Assembly: GCF_025766255.1 (NCBI RefSeq)
Contig: NW_026516775.1
Location: 62,001 to 126,000 of the forward strand
Origin: Zychaea mexicana
Taxonomy: Eukaryota; Mucoromycota; Mucoromycetes; Mucorales; Lichtheimiaceae
Length of the DNA stretch: 64,000 bases
Reading direction: 5' to 3'
A program made the translations under genes and the position numbers. Positions 11,203 through 23,933 of this stretch are shown here, one piece after another. A model generated the notes under the pieces. It saw nothing but the letters and a program-made list of their open reading frames with translations, did not search any database and had not been told where the DNA came from. The stretch's first letter is position 1. Every line of letters starts with the position of its first letter.

Positions 11203-13472
11203 AATGGCAAAGGAATTCCGATCTGTGAAAGCAATGGCAATGAGATCCAACAAGCGAATGACGCGACGATTTCGGGAGAAGTTGTTGAGGAAAACGAAGT
11301 AGAAGAAAGTAGAGGTATAATAAATCAACAATGAATACAAATAAGGAAAAATAAATTATGTACCTGCAATAATCTATCTCACAATATAACATCACTTATA
11401 GACATCCACCCTGCCAAAAGAGCTCGTAAAAGAAAAGTGAAATGGTCCGAGCGTTATGTTTGCCATCGTTCTGGAGGCGTCCGTGTGTGCAACGATCGTG
11501 TCAAAGGTGGTGCATCAAAGTCGATCCGTATCCGCCAAAGATCAAAGAAGATTGGCTGTCCAGCTCGCTTCAGAGCAGTATGCTATGAAGAGGAGCCAGA
11601 AAAGGTGTATTTGTTCTTTGCTGGAGGTCATCCAGATCATACTCCTGGTAGCGGCGAAGATGTCAAGTACTTGCCCAATTCACAAGAAATCAAGAGCAAG
11701 ATCCTTCAAGAATTGCATAAGGGATACAACGTACGTGACGTGCGCTTGTATATGCAGCGTGAATACTGCACTATTGGTGACAACAGACGTGAAGCATACG
11801 TGAACACAGTAGATGTATACAACATTTACTACAAGTATCGTCAAGAGAAATCGCAGAGAAATGATGATGACTTCTCGTCTTTGTCTTTGTGGTTGCAACA
11901 CCTTGAATCGATCGGATATTTTGTGTGGATCAATGAAAAGATCACCATTGATGAAAACCAGCAACAGCAAGCAGTAAAGTGTCTTACCGAAGATAACTTT
12001 ACGTTCGGTTTCTTTGCTCCTTGGCAGAAGGATTTGCTCTTGAATGCCAAGTTTATTTCTCTTGATGCCAGCCAGTACTCTGATGGTATTTTATATACCA
12101 TGGTTATTCGCCATCCAGTTGCAGCTCGAGGTGTTCCAGTTGCCTACCTCTTTACCGATACCACTGCCTCTGCTCCCCTTGGTACCTGGTTCCATCAGCT
12201 TGCTTCCCTTGGTGTAAACCCACTTCGCATCACTATTGACTGCAGCCTGCCTGAGGATAATGCCATCCGCGCTGTCTGGCCCTCATGTACGGTCCAGTTT
12301 TGCACCTGGCATGTCATGCGCTCATGGATGAAAAACGTCCGTTCCAAGATCAACTCGTCGCCTGGTAGAAGCAAGGCCATCGCCATGCAGATTGCCCATG
12401 AGAAGCTACGCGCGTTGATTTACGAACGTAATGTTGATACATTTCAACAACTGCTCCATGAGTTTTTGTCTACTTTTGGTAGATACCAAAAGCCCTTTAT
12501 TACTTACTTTCAGAAATACTGGGTTACTGGTGAACAAGGCTGTGATCGGTGGGCTGTATGCTACCAACCTGCAGTTTACACGAACATGGAGACAAACAAC
12601 TATGTTGAGTCATGGCACAACCAGCTGAAGACAATTTATCTGAAGCGCAAACGTGTCCATCATCTTGACTTGTTGATGAGTATCCTGACGTTCGATGTCG
12701 AGTTTGACGTCCAGTAAGAAGTCAAACGTCTAACGTACCGAGTTGGGCGTATGAGCAAGGATGAACGGCATCTTCGTGTGCAGGAAATAGAGGCTGAGAC
12801 CGTTGATGAACAGCTGTTGTCTGCAATGGTGAATGTCAGTATGGAGGACGAGTTCGTTGTCAGCTCCTTTCAGTTGGATGGCATCACCTATATGGTAAGC
12901 AGTATATCTCTTCAATCTTCATCCAGTTTATATCCTCGATGATTACCATAACTCTACAGTACCTGTGGTAAGTATTGACTTCTTTTTATTTCCTGCACTT
13001 TTAGGTGAAGGTCGAGGATGGGCAGCTGGTATCTTGCTCGTGCCCTGCTTTTGAACGTTGGCATCGGCCATGCAAGCATATGTTTCTTGTTGAATGGAAG
13101 GAGAAGGATGTAAAAGTTCGCCCATCATTGGAAGCATGGCATACTGCATTGCAAACTGCTGCCACCAGCACATCAACTGATCCAAGCCTTCAGCAACAGC
13201 AAAATGAACAGCAGGATGTCCAATCCGAAATGGAGCAAGAACTATCACCAACAGATAGTTTTGCTAAAGCAATCCAACAGCATACAGCAACAATTACTGC
13301 CTTAAAACGCAAGTTTGAAAGCAGAATGGTTCAAGCACGCAACCACGAACAATTGAGCTTGCTGACCGATCGTCTGCAAAAGCTCACCGAAGAAGCACAA
13401 GGCATTAGCAATGAGTTGTCTGACATTGCCGTTGTTCCCCAAAACTCCCGTTTCCGCCATCAAAATGCATAA
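11203..13472 (+). pseudogene. MULE 1 transposase (one in-frame stop)
   Basis: Exons can be read at 11203-11314 (acidic, no ATG found, so the true start lies upstream or is lost), 11402-12894 and 13005-13472. Exon 2 opens with a basic nuclear-localisation-like run (AKRARKRKVKW). A FAR1/FLYWCH-like Cys/His zinc region follows, then the MULE catalytic domain: LDASQYSDG for the first Asp, ITIDCSLPEDNAI for the second, and NYVESWHNQLK for the Glu. A SWIM zinc finger (CSCPAFERWHRPCKHMF) spans the last exon, followed by a Q-rich helical tail. A TAA at 12715-12717 interrupts the frame just before EVKRL, where MULE 2 reads FKEVKW. Unless that stop is suppressed, the protein lacks its SWIM domain. Confidence 0.85.
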
Positions 13473-13599
13473 CCGAACTTGTTTCTTTTTTTTTGTCCTT
13501 TATTGTATCCCTTTCTCTATAGACTTTATACTTATATATTAGCCCTTGTTTTACTTTCTTCCACTCTTGTTTCTTCTTTACAGACATATATAGTATGTA

Positions 13600-14528
13600 A
13601 TACTCACATCTTTTGGTCCCTATGATGTATTGACAGGTACGTGTATCTTTGGTTTTAAGAGGGAATAGAGGGAATTAGTATATTGCCAATCATATTCGAT
13701 GCTTGCTTACATATCATGTTTTCTATGCTTTACCTAAAACGTCCCTCTTTTCTTGAACACGAACTCCTTTACAACGCATGGCTGAAAGAGCCAACAACAT
13801 AATACCTTTGACTGATCCTTCCTATATATATATATTAGCACATCGTTGAGAATATAGCACGAATGCACTATAGCAAAAAAAAAGCATACCCGTTAAGAAC
13901 CACAGGTACAATATTAGCTGGCCTTCATCGTTCAATGATCGTTCATTCCATCGTGAATTGTAACCGTGTGTCGAAATGCCAATGTCCTACGTCAAAATGC
14001 ACGATGCCTAAGAGCGAGATCTCAAGAGACCGGTGGTTAAGCAAAGCTCCTTCATAGTGTATAGCTTTGAACTTTTTATCCCCCTTTTCTTCTCTTTAAC
14101 CCTTGGATCGTCCCCTGCTTCAAATGGCCATTCCATTACTGCATCTTGTGTTGAGATCTTTGCAGTAGAATCGTCAGTGTGTTTGTAAAAGGATCCGTGC
14201 TTTGTCCCACCAGTACTTTGTTGTTGTCTTTTCCCTTCGTCTTTGTTTTTTTTTCAAGTATCTGCTGTCAAATTGTTCTCCATTCTATTCAATGGCATTT
14301 CTAACTTGGCTGCAAGCACTTATCTTCAATGACCGTGTATATCTTTTCTTAGTGATTGTGTATTGATTGTTAATGACCAGTACTTCTTTTTTTTTGCGGT
14401 CTGTGAATAAATGGCGCTGCTCACAGCACTGACGCACCACACGCCGTGACTCTGAAATTGGAGTTTAAAATTTTCGGTTTTGGGGGGGGGACTCCCCTCT
14501 GTTAAATGGGGTGGACATAAGGGTTTTG
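13600..14528 (-). repeat. right terminal inverted repeat of MULE 1
   Basis: Inverse of 8344-9270, ending in GGGTTTTG at 14528. A G-run of nine near 14482 varies in length between the two repeats. Confidence 0.9.
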
Positions 14529-14537
14529 GCTCACATA
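14529..14537. repeat. 9-bp target site duplication of MULE 1 (right)
   Basis: GCTCACATA, identical to 8335-8343. Confidence 0.9.
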
Positions 14538-15063
14538 GACAGAAGTATAAACAATATCTATTATACTTGTTATAAATAACAATATTATGATATTTTATTA
14601 TACTGTCAAGCTAAGCTGCGCCCAAGTGTTCCTTGCTTAGATAAGGGATTTGCTCACTACCGTTGCGCCTCCTAGCCTGTTCTTTCTCAAACATAATAGT
14701 TGAGATTAACCCTAATGGTTGAGAATCTTATAGTGTTTGAGAAATTTTTTTTTAATTAAAAAATTAATTTCATCACTTATTATAATCACTTTAAAGTTAT
14801 ATTACCTATAGTCTTCTACCTATTTATTATTTCACTAAAATCATAACACTAAGGGTTACCCCCCTTATAACATAATAGGGGCATAAATATTAATGTTGGA
14901 ATTAATAATGACATAAAAAGTCCTTTATGTATTAATGGCTCATTCCATTCGCCACCATATATAAAGTTACCCTTTCAGGGTTAAAAGCTTGCGTAGCGAG
15001 CTAACTTTATATATTATTCATATGAACAAGTGTGTGTGTGTGTGTGTGACACACCACATCACA
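14538..15063 (+). mobile_element. gene-less deletion derivative of the AT-rich element
   Basis: It starts with AGTATAAACAATATC and ends with a (GT)n run and a short tail. Both ends match, inverted, the ends of the 1-5331 element. The internal join lies just after a GTTACCCTTTCAGGG-like sequence (about 14985), where the long element instead continues into its gene modules. It therefore looks like an internally deleted, non-autonomous copy. It also preserves the empty insertion site for CACTA 1 (around 14638). Confidence 0.7.
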
Positions 15064-15164
15064 CTAGAAGTATAAACAATATCTATAATATTTGTTATAA
15101 ATAACAATATTATGATATTTTATTATACTGTCAAGCTAAGTTGCGTCCAAGTATTCCTTGCTTA
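15064..15164 (+). mobile_element. second AT-rich derivative, left part (split by CACTA 1)
   Basis: Starts directly after the previous copy with the same AGTATAAACAATATC head. It is cut at 15164 by CACTA 1 and resumes at 27428-27660, where the text matches 14641-14870. Confidence 0.75.
15162..15164. repeat. target site duplication of CACTA 1 (TTA)
   Basis: TTA precedes CACTG at 15165 and follows the other terminus at 27425-27427. The intact paralogous site at about 14637-14639 has a single TTA in the same context. Confidence 0.85.
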
Positions 15165-15792
15165 CACTGCGCGAAAAACGAATTATCAAGTTCTTTAAAA
15201 ACAGCTTGATAATTACCTGGCAAGGGGCCAGATTAAGTAAAAAAACAGATATGTACCCTATGGCACCTCCAGCTGCCACATTCGGTAGTTCTGTGCAGAA
15301 ATTTACAAAGCAACCTGGTATGCAATTGGGAAAAAAAAGTTGATGCATGAAATCATATAGTGGATGTCACTGCATCCTTTGTGAAGGCATTAGCTTCCTC
15401 AAGATAGTCCCCCTCAAAAATATTTCTTCATACACAGTCCCTTCATCATCCTTTTTCTGGGGGATGAGGATTGCCATGCATCAATACTACGCGGCTATGC
15501 AATGACCATATATGATTTTAATCTATCTCCTTAATTTTTTGCATATACACAAACTATGGAGACAGCAGAAAACAAAAGCAAAAAAGCAACTAGATCCCCT
15601 GATGCATTATTGTCAGTGTATAATGTCAAAGATAGCAAACCCACATGGGGGAAAAGTGCAGGACAATGACTATAGTAACAACTAGAAAAAATACTAGGGA
15701 AAAACTTAAGGGTGCACTTGAAAGAATATAAGCGGTTCAGTGCTGGTACTGGCTCCTCGCTCATTTGTCTTCATTTCATTTTTTTTTTCATA

Positions 15793-18700
15793 ATGTAGCG
15801 TGATCGCAACGAGCCTTTTGTTGCGTGTCTTTGCACGCGGTGTTCTTTGGCTGGTGGAGGCTATCTAATGGTGAGCCGCAGAATACGCGAATATCACCGA
15901 AACCGCGATTTTGACCAAGCCAGAGACAGGCACTCGCACAATGGTACTTTAACAGAATCGTCTCATAGTATTGAAATGTCATAAGTCTCATTATTATGTG
16001 CTGTATATACAGTGAGTGCTATCGTTGCCGATATTGAGAGCACTTTACCGCAAGAAAATCCATCGTCATCCTCATCACCTCTAGGTGACAATCTCGATAT
16101 GGATATAGACATGATCGATGATTCTCCCTCCTCCCCTGGTATGACGATGATGTGTAAATGCAATAAACATGGGGATAGACGATTTACTATCTTTGAGTAA
16201 ATAGATACCGTTGCAGGCCGCCGTTTCACACCTTTTTCTGCCGAGGACAATGTGTTCTCGCTTGAAGAAACAGACGATTCTGAGAGAGATCTCGACGAAG
16301 ATCTTGTTGTCAATGCTGACGATGTTGAGTATGGCGATGATGAAGCCAACATTGGAAATGGCAATATCGAACAAGGTTGGTTTTGCAAAGAACGGTTTCA
16401 TTGTACGAAATGACAGAAATTAATGCTTTTTTTCCGAAAAAAAGACACTTACCTTGATCCTCCTCCTCCTCCTCCTACCGTCCCTCAGCTTCATACTTAT
16501 CTGCATCCGTTCATCTTTGTCATTCTTTTCCTTGTGTTGTTCCAATTACACTTCGTCTCGGAGCATCTGTTGTGCACGATCATTGACTTTTGTATTCTAC
16601 TTCTTGGTGATCTGCAACCCAATGTTTCCATTCCTGGCTCACTTGCAACTCTCCGTCGCCTTACTGGCTTCTCTGCGCTGACCGACCGATTACGCATTTA
16701 TGTGTGCTGCTCTCGTTGTCATAGCCTGTACCTTTTATCTGACCCTGACTGCCCGACAACATGCACCAACGATGACATCCGTTATAGTAATTTGTGCGGC
16801 AATGCATTGTTCAAGATCAGTGGCAATCGAAGGGTTCCCATAAAGGTGTATGCGTACCAGCCCTTATCTGCGAGTATCGAGAGGCTTTTTATGCGACCAG
16901 GATTTGAAGCAAAGATCGAGGAATGGCGAGACCGCAGACGAGTTGCGGACACATTTTTTGACATCTTCGATGGTGATATGTGGCGAGAGTTTCGAGACGG
17001 TGATGGCAGACCTTTTGTTGAGCAGCTTCGATCCCTATTGTTGACGTTGAATGTAGACTGGTTCGGCCCATTCCTAAACTCAATATACTCATGCGGTGCC
17101 ATTTACTTATCTGTCAACAATCTTCCCCGGTCCGAGCGCTTCAAGACTGAAAATGTCATTCTCGTTGGTGTTATGCCGGGCCCACGAGAAGCAAGTACCT
17201 CGGACATAAATCATTTTCTCCGTCCATTAGTTGATGAATTGTTGGAATGGTACAATGGCAAATTGATCAGGACGTGTGAGCACCGATAAGGAACATTGGT
17301 CCACTTGGCCTTGCTCATCAATGCTTGTGATATCCCTGCTGCACGTAAAACAAGCGGCTTCACGTCTCATGCCAGCCTTTGTGCCTGCCATAAATGCGAT
17401 CGTCGATTTAATGTTTTTCCGGCCACGACCAACATCAATTACTCCGGATTCGACGTCAAAACCTGGGCATTGAGGACGTACGAGGGAAATAGAGCCTGTG
17501 CTGAGCAGTGGCGTGCTGCGCCGACGATGACAGCAAGGCGGTCGCTTGAACGTGAGAATGGTACACGATGGTCCGAGCTGCACCGACTTCACTACTTTGA
17601 TCCAGTCCGTTGCACGATCATCGATCCAATGCACAATCTGTTCCTTGGCACGACAAAGCGGATGACCAAAATATGGATCGATCGAGAACTGCTCACGAGA
17701 GCCGACTTAGAGCAAATGCAAGTACTCGCAAACGGCATCGTCCTCCCGCCCGATTATGTTACCTTGAAGCGTAAAATCGAAAGTGGTTTCTCGTTCATGA
17801 CCACCGACGACTGGAAATCGTGGTGCATCGTGTACTCGCCTTTGGTGCTCGATGGCCATCTTCCGCGTATGTATCTGCAAAATTGGTTGATATTCGTGGA
17901 TGCATGTCGTTTGTTGGTTAAGCCGTCAATAACTATGGACGAAATTGCAAAAGCAAGCACTCTGCTCCAGCAGTTTTGCACCGGTTTTGAGCGACTGTAC
18001 GGCGCGGAGGAAGTCACACCTAACATGCACCTCCACATGCATTTGGATGCAACGATTGAAGATTTTGGACCCTTGTATGCGTACTGGCTCTTTTCTTTCG
18101 AACGATACAACGGGTATCTAAAGGAGATTGATACCAACCAGAAGGATGCTTTTGAGGTGACGTTCATGAAGAAGTTTTTACAGAAGACCGGAGCTCGCGA
18201 TTTTGTCCGATCGTTTGAAGCCCTCTTCGAAAATCGCCAACACCATTTCAGCTTTCTGAATGCTTTTCTGGACCTTGTGCAGCCGATCCCACAAGCCGTC
18301 AATGTTATGCAGCATCAGTTCGATGTCCATGCGTTTCTGGCTTTGTCCACTGATGTTAGAGCCACTTCTGTCATAGGAAGCGAGCCGCTACCGCCAGATG
18401 CATATCCTTTGGACTACGGACGGATAGCATATATGCCTGCTCAACTGTATGATTTCTTGTTCGAATTTTACCAAGTAGCATATGGTGTGCCTTTCCGTCG
18501 TCATAACCAAGCTGGTGATGGGCAAGGTTTTGTCAGTGATCAATACTAGAAAATCAAGACGATAACAATGATGGGACAGACTTACCGCAGTACCGAGGCG
18601 CAATCGCGACGGGGTGCATATGCGCAGGTTCTCTTCCATGCTGACGACCGTGGGGAAGTAATGGCTTAGCCTTGCGAAATCCAGTTTTTCTTTCGCCATA

Positions 18701-18960
18701 AGCAGCTTGTTCACGGTCAGCAGACCGAGCATATTTTTGCGTACATCCGTTGGTACGGCATCCACGGAGACAACGACGGCCAACGATTCTCAGACTCTTT
18801 TATTGAAACTTGGCGTAGTCGGTTTCGAGCTCCAGCGTGGGATTGCATTCTACCGGTTCATCGTTTGTATGGACAAATCGCTGTCGTAAAACTCGGCGCA
18901 CAGTCAAGCGCAAACGCACGAACAGTTGTTATCCCTTTGCCAAAAAAAATGTTGGCGTAA
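15793..18960 (+). pseudogene. CACTA 1 transposase (tnp2 family), several premature stops
   Basis: Reads as a multi-exon gene parallel to the 30941-34107 copy: a start exon at 15793 (ATG followed at once by TAG), exons at about 16012-16138 and 16217-16376 (acidic), then a long exon from about 16440. The long exon shows the tnp2 hallmarks: cysteine pairs (YVCCSRCHSLY), LTLNVDWFGPF, VNNLPRSERFK, VGVMPGPRE, ACDIPAARKTSGF and IIDPMHNLFLG. In-frame stops lie at 17287-17289 (CAA in copy 2), 18547-18549 and 18667-18669 (both TGG in copy 2). The C-terminal part after 18549 still aligns to the stop near 18960. It binds CACTA ends and catalyses transposition in the family; this copy is presumably dead. 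Confidence 0.88.
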
Positions 18961-19446
18961 TCATCCCACTCTTTGCTTTTCCTCTTTTTCTCGTCTTTTT
19001 CGTTTTAAAAATTCTTCTTGACATACGCTTTCCATACAAAGTACGATTATGATCTGTTTCCAGGGGCTGCGGTTGGGAAGAGCAAGTAGCCTTTTTACCA
19101 GCATTTGCAAGTAATCAGTTTAATGGTGCGAATGTGAGTAAGTGTAAGAAAACAACGCGTGGATAATATGAAAGGTGAAAAGGGAAACCCCGTTTTTTTT
19201 TTCAAAGTGGCTGAAAAATAAGTTGTGCCATCAGTGCCCCCAATTGCAACATCACTGTGTTTGTGCCCACCCCAAACCCACACGGCATACAGCCATGCGA
19301 CCATTTTATTCTTTTTATTAATTTTAAACATCTTCTACCCAACCGGCCAGCTTCTCACGAGCGCTGTCAGGCAAGGCAACAGGATCAACACCATCCACTC
19401 TCGTCAACTTGTTGGCCTCAGTAGCAGGACTGTTCGCATCTAGATG

Positions 19447-20380
19447 CTATAAAAACAAATTGGCCTGCAAACAGTTTGTCAGAATCTCTGCCAAAGAAGC
19501 CACGACGAACCATTCCAAAATACATACCCTTTCATTGCGCCATTGCTGCTTACGGACCACAACGCGCTTCCCTACTTCACCAGTGTATTCACCGTCCGTC
19601 TCTTCTTCAGACATAAACTCAACTTGGAGTAATGCCTCCCCTCCTGGGTAGGACGCCTCCAACTGGACCTGATGCCGTCGGAAGACTGCGAGACGTCGCT
19701 TGAACTTCTACTCAACATATATCATGAGACTAATACTAACAGCATACATACTATATCTATTACCATATGACGACGACCATTGCGGCGGTTGATCACCTTT
19801 CTTCGTGCTGCACGCTCAGCTGACTGACGATTACTCGTGCGCGTATTGTCAAAGTACGTGTACACCTTTTTGGCCAGTTCATCATACGTGATTTCAAACT
19901 GACCGAGGCCTAGTACGTACTCGATGATACTGGCACGAACGCTACGGTTATGGGTGCTTCGAAAACCTTCGTTCCAACGAAAGCCTTCCTCTTTCAAAAC
20001 GTTGTGATGATGGCGTATCGCATCCTTTATATAATTATATCAGGATATCATGCTAATTACTTCCATTAAGAAGATGTTATCAACTTTCTTACAGAAATAT
20101 CCGGTGCACGGGTCATTTGCGCGCCTTGGCCATGAGTACTGACCACAGCTAGGTTATCCGCAACTTGTGTTGCTGCTTGTTGTTGCACCTGCGCCTGTCG
20201 AGCAACCACGTTTGCCATAGCCTGCAGTTGGTGTTCTTGCGTGGCGCGATGTGCCTCCAGCGTTCTTATACGATCTTCCATCGCCAACATGGCATTGGCG
20301 GAATTTTCCCGCTCAACAGCAGCCCGACGTTCTTCGATGCGTTGCTGTCTGGCAGCATTGCGTTCTCCTATTGTGGGCAT
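19447..20380 (-). CDS. CACTA accessory protein (gene 2), copy 1
   Basis: Convergent with the transposase. Three exons are read on the - strand: about 20380-20100 (starting MPTIGERNAARQQR, a coiled coil of about 75 residues with a Q-rich end), about 20020-19765 and about 19710-19447. The middle exon holds a conserved segment of arginine-rich helices (RSVRASIIEYV, then YDELAKKVYTYF, then RRKVINRRNGRRH), probably the DNA-binding part. The last exon carries an acidic SEEETD stretch. The copy at 29326-30161 matches in all three parts, which supports the exon model. I know no named domain for it. CACTA elements of plants also pair a transposase with a smaller DNA-binding protein, so a similar role is inferred. 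Confidence 0.7.
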
Positions 20381-21177
20381 CTACACAGTATTTCAGTATA
20401 CGGCACTCAATAACTATATGGTCAACGCTACTTATTTACGCTTACTATGTAGTAGTGTGGATTGAAGGTGTGGATAAGGTAAGTTCTATTGGGATTAATT
20501 AATTGGGGGACGTTTTTATAGGGATACACAATGATCCTATGTAGGGTGGTGATGATGGAGTTGTGGACAGCAGGAACTTGCCTAAATGACTTTTTTTTTA
20601 GATTGATATATTTTCCCTGACTGCATGAATTGGTTATTCTGTCTCTTCTTTTCCCTTTTTTCTTCTTTTCATACTTCCACGTTGTATTTTATCACCTACA
20701 ATGAATCTTCTTTTTCTATGGTAAGAATCTATGTAACATGGTCATTTTCTATCTTTCACATACTTTCAACTTTGTACCGATGATGTTCTTTCAATCACTA
20801 ACTGCATTCTTTATGAATCTTCAAGACATCATCACTGAGTAACAATGAAACGGTGTAAGCTCTCTCTCCTCTTTTTACAGTCTTTTCTGATGAGTCTTTT
20901 CTGATGGTTGAGAGGTTCAGATACTAATAGTCCCTTATATTTTCTTTGCCTACGCTTTCAACTATCTGAAGCTGTTAGCATTTATATCTTCTTATTCAGA
21001 GTCTTTGTATGCACCTGACTGTTGCCACACAAGTAGCGCTATCTGTAAGTATACTTTCTTTCTATCTTCGTTTCTACTTTTTTTCTCTTTATGTATCTCG
21101 CCTCTTAGACATTGCTGCTGAGTTCTCCTCTTACGATTTGGCCCTCTTATTTTTGCTAATCGCCTTGCTGTAGATTA
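20381..21177. other. non-coding interior of CACTA 1 left of the mariner
   Basis: Pyrimidine-rich, with several GTAAG and TTTCAG-like strings but no convincing exon. It may hold promoter sequence for gene 2. Confidence 0.3.
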
Positions 21178-21735
21178 CAGGATTTTGCATTCGATACCAA
21201 TGCCGGCCTTCTATTTCTTCGTACTTTGGAGGATGTTTTTAGTATGCAGGAGGAGCATTTTTTGGTATATGGGTGGCAGATTTTTCGTATGGGGGTGGGT
21301 GGTTTTTGGTTTGTGGGACAAGCTTTTAGTTTGTGGGACAACAGCTTTCGTAAACGGGCGAAAAGTTTTTCGGAATCGGTTCCGTTTACGGGCTGGCTAT
21401 TTTTCGTATCTGGGCAACAGCTTGTTCGTATCTGGGTTACCCGAACTTCGCAAGTGGGAATATTTTTTTTTCGTAGTGGGCAAGAAGATGTTCGTTACTG
21501 AGCAACTATATTTTCGTTCTCAGGTGTACGAATGTTCGTTTATGGAAGTGCCTATTTTTCGCATGGGGCAAGCAGTAGTTCGCTATGGTGCTAACTAATT
21601 ATTCGCACTGAAGAAAATCAAATTTCGTACAGGAGAAATAGCATTGTTCGCATTCGGCATCTCGCATTCGTAACTGGAAAGCAAGTATTTCGCAACTGAG
21701 TTAAGTGATGATAAGTCCACGCCGTTTGACGCCCA
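21178..21735 (+). repeat. left long TIR of the mariner
   Basis: Inverse of 26325-26882 with few mismatches. The open frames within it (for example 21185-21598) repeat in mirror image on the other side and encode only motif-derived sequence. Confidence 0.85.
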
Positions 21736-21854
21736 CGACGAGTGTATTTAAAGACGGGATATCATTGTGGGACATGTTTCTCAAACAAGTCGCATTAAAA
21801 TGGTAGTACGAGGATATTACGAATCTTCCTCTCTTTTCCTCTTTCTTCTCAAAA

Positions 21855-23512
21855 ATGCTATCTAACAAACGTACTCTGTCCCGCTCCTCTTCAACTTCTT
21901 CTATGGATGTTGACATTCATCAGCAAAAGCGTGCTCGAACTATCAACCGCACAGGCTCGGAAATAGCAGCTGCTAGTAGTCTTTTGGGTATGTCTGCTGG
22001 TGGCCCAGTTGCAGCTCTTACGCGTTCTGCAAGCCAATTGTCTTTGCAAGACAATCTAGGTGAAGGAGGTATGTAATACTTATACTTGCAATGTATAGTA
22101 AAAGCACTTCGTATCCTTACACTACTTCTATATGACGTTATTTCAAAAGGCGAACAATCTGACGAAGCGAGCACTATATCTGGTGCGCGCGTAGAGGCCA
22201 ATCAGGAGGAAACTCGAAACGCATCGCATGTTGAGGGTAATAAGGCAAACAGGAAGAGTAAATATCCTAGCTCTTAACATATAGTTTATTGATCTACACA
22301 GAGCGCCCCAGAGATCACCGACTAGATTGGGAGGGTGATTTTGATATGAGTGCCAGTGGTGAGGAGGGCCCTTCAACCACCCGACCTGAGCCTGAAGAGT
22401 CCGCTGATGCTAGTGGCAGTAGCAGAAGCTCTCGTAGAATTTCCCAGCAGCAAGGCAACAATGTTAATAAGAAAAGGGGGCCATACAACCCTCCCACAAA
22501 AGCCCAGATTGAGCAAGCTTTGGGAGACATGCTTGCAGGAAAATCAATGAAGCAAGCTGCTGCTGACAACAACATCAAGTTGAGCACCTTAAGTGGCCGC
22601 TCAAATGCCCTCGATAACTTGGTGAAAAAGAAGAGAGGTCCTAAGGCGAAAGTTCATTTTACCGAAGAAATGAATAGGCATATTTGCAAATATGCGGATG
22701 TGAACAGCATTGCATCACATGAACAGGTGTATGAAAACTTCCAGGAGACCTTTGGCGAGCAAGTTCCTCGGCATGTGATGAAGGAGCATTTGCAGAAAAA
22801 TTTCCGTATCACCTTGAGACGCCATCAAACGTGGCCAAAGCAGCAAGAGGATGCAAATCATCTTCGATCTGAGATCGTACACTCTCTTGCTGTAGCAGGC
22901 GTCGATCCGCTTAAGTGTGTTTTTGTTGGTGAGGCAGCCTACGATGTCGACACAAATCGCAAGTATGGCGATGAAGTCAAAGCAAGAAGCAGAGCTGCCA
23001 AAAAGCAGGGTGCTAATCTGCAGATCAAGCAGCAAGTAAAATCGGAACTGCCGATAGCAACACGGCTATCTTACCTGGTTGCTATGACGCGCAAACAAGT
23101 TGTCTACGAAGACTACCAGAAGCTTAGAAAGACGGAAGACGACGACGTAAAGAAGTTTGTTCGCACGTTGCTACCTAAAATGGCGAGCACAGAACTTCAA
23201 GGATGGGACATCGTCTTTGATAATGCTTCACGCGAGACCAGAAAGATGATATCTCAGGTTGTCGAAGCAGGTGGCTCCAGGGCTATCTTCTTGCCACGAT
23301 GCTCTGATATGAACGAATCACTTAATCCTGTTGAGTGGTTTTTTTCAACAGTAGAGCTACGGTGTAAGCGGCACAAGACCAATGTGGATGACCCCAATGA
23401 CTACATCTTCCGCCGATTGGAGCGTGCCATTAGGGATACGCAAGCAATCGATCTCAGCACCATCATCCGCGGTAAGAGCTTGGTTTGCGACTGCAGCATT
23501 TGCAGCCTTTAA
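21855..23512 (+). CDS. IS630/Tc1-like transposase paralogue lacking the first catalytic Asp
   Basis: Exons 21855-22068, 22150-22257 and 22302-23512 join in frame. A serine-rich acidic N-terminus precedes a helix-turn-helix region (about 22490-22800; AQIEQALGDMLAGKSMKQAA). The DDE_3 core follows, but the first motif reads CVFVGEAAYD where active members have VDE. The second (WDIVFDNASRE) and third (LNPVEWFFSTVE) motifs are kept. The open frame is otherwise undamaged. The 3' end may instead splice at 23472 (GCG|GTAAGAGC). A catalytically dead but maintained paralogue could be a repressor or structural partner of the convergent intact transposase. That is inference. Confidence 0.8.
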
Positions 23513-23933
23513 AAGCCGTCATTACATTCCTTTTCTCCATTCATTCTGTCTATAATCCCTCTTCTGCCTCCATTATTTGTCTCCGTTCTTTATATACTGT
23601 ATCCATCTCTTCGTCGTTGTCTTTCTTGGTCTTTATACTCAAATTTTTTTCTTCACTATGCTCTATGCTTTCATTTTTCCTCTGATTTGTTCACTATGCC
23701 TTCTTCTATTATTTATGTATCTCTTTGCCTGCTTCCCTTTATACTTTCTTTTTTCTTCAAGCCCGTAACCTTTTATGCTAGTACTTCCCCGTGCATTGAA
23801 TATATGTCTCTATGAATATATACTTTATAAAAGAAAAAACGATTGATTGATTTTGGAAGTGTAGTGAAAAGTAATCAAAAAAATCTACAAACAGAGATAT
23901 AAAAAGGGAAAAGGGGTAGTATCAGTTTTGAAT

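Larger units (their letters stand above)
8344..14528 (+). mobile_element. Mutator-like element (MULE 1) with long TIRs
   Basis: The element begins CAAAACCCTTATGTCC and ends with the complement. It is flanked by the 9-bp duplication GCTCACATA. The inverted repeats run from 8344 to about 9270 and from about 13600 to 14528. Between them lie the transposase (11203-13472) and, on its left, an AT-rich insert (about 9380-10770) bearing a zinc-motif gene copy from the AT-rich element family. Confidence 0.9.

Noticed and set aside
11680..12101. Antisense frames over the MULE 1 transposase
   Set aside because: No conserved motif; they are shadows of a well-supported coding exon.
21185..21598. 137-residue open frame and its mirror at 26462-26821
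   Set aside because: Both lie wholly within the mariner TIRs and encode only the repeated TTCGT motifs.
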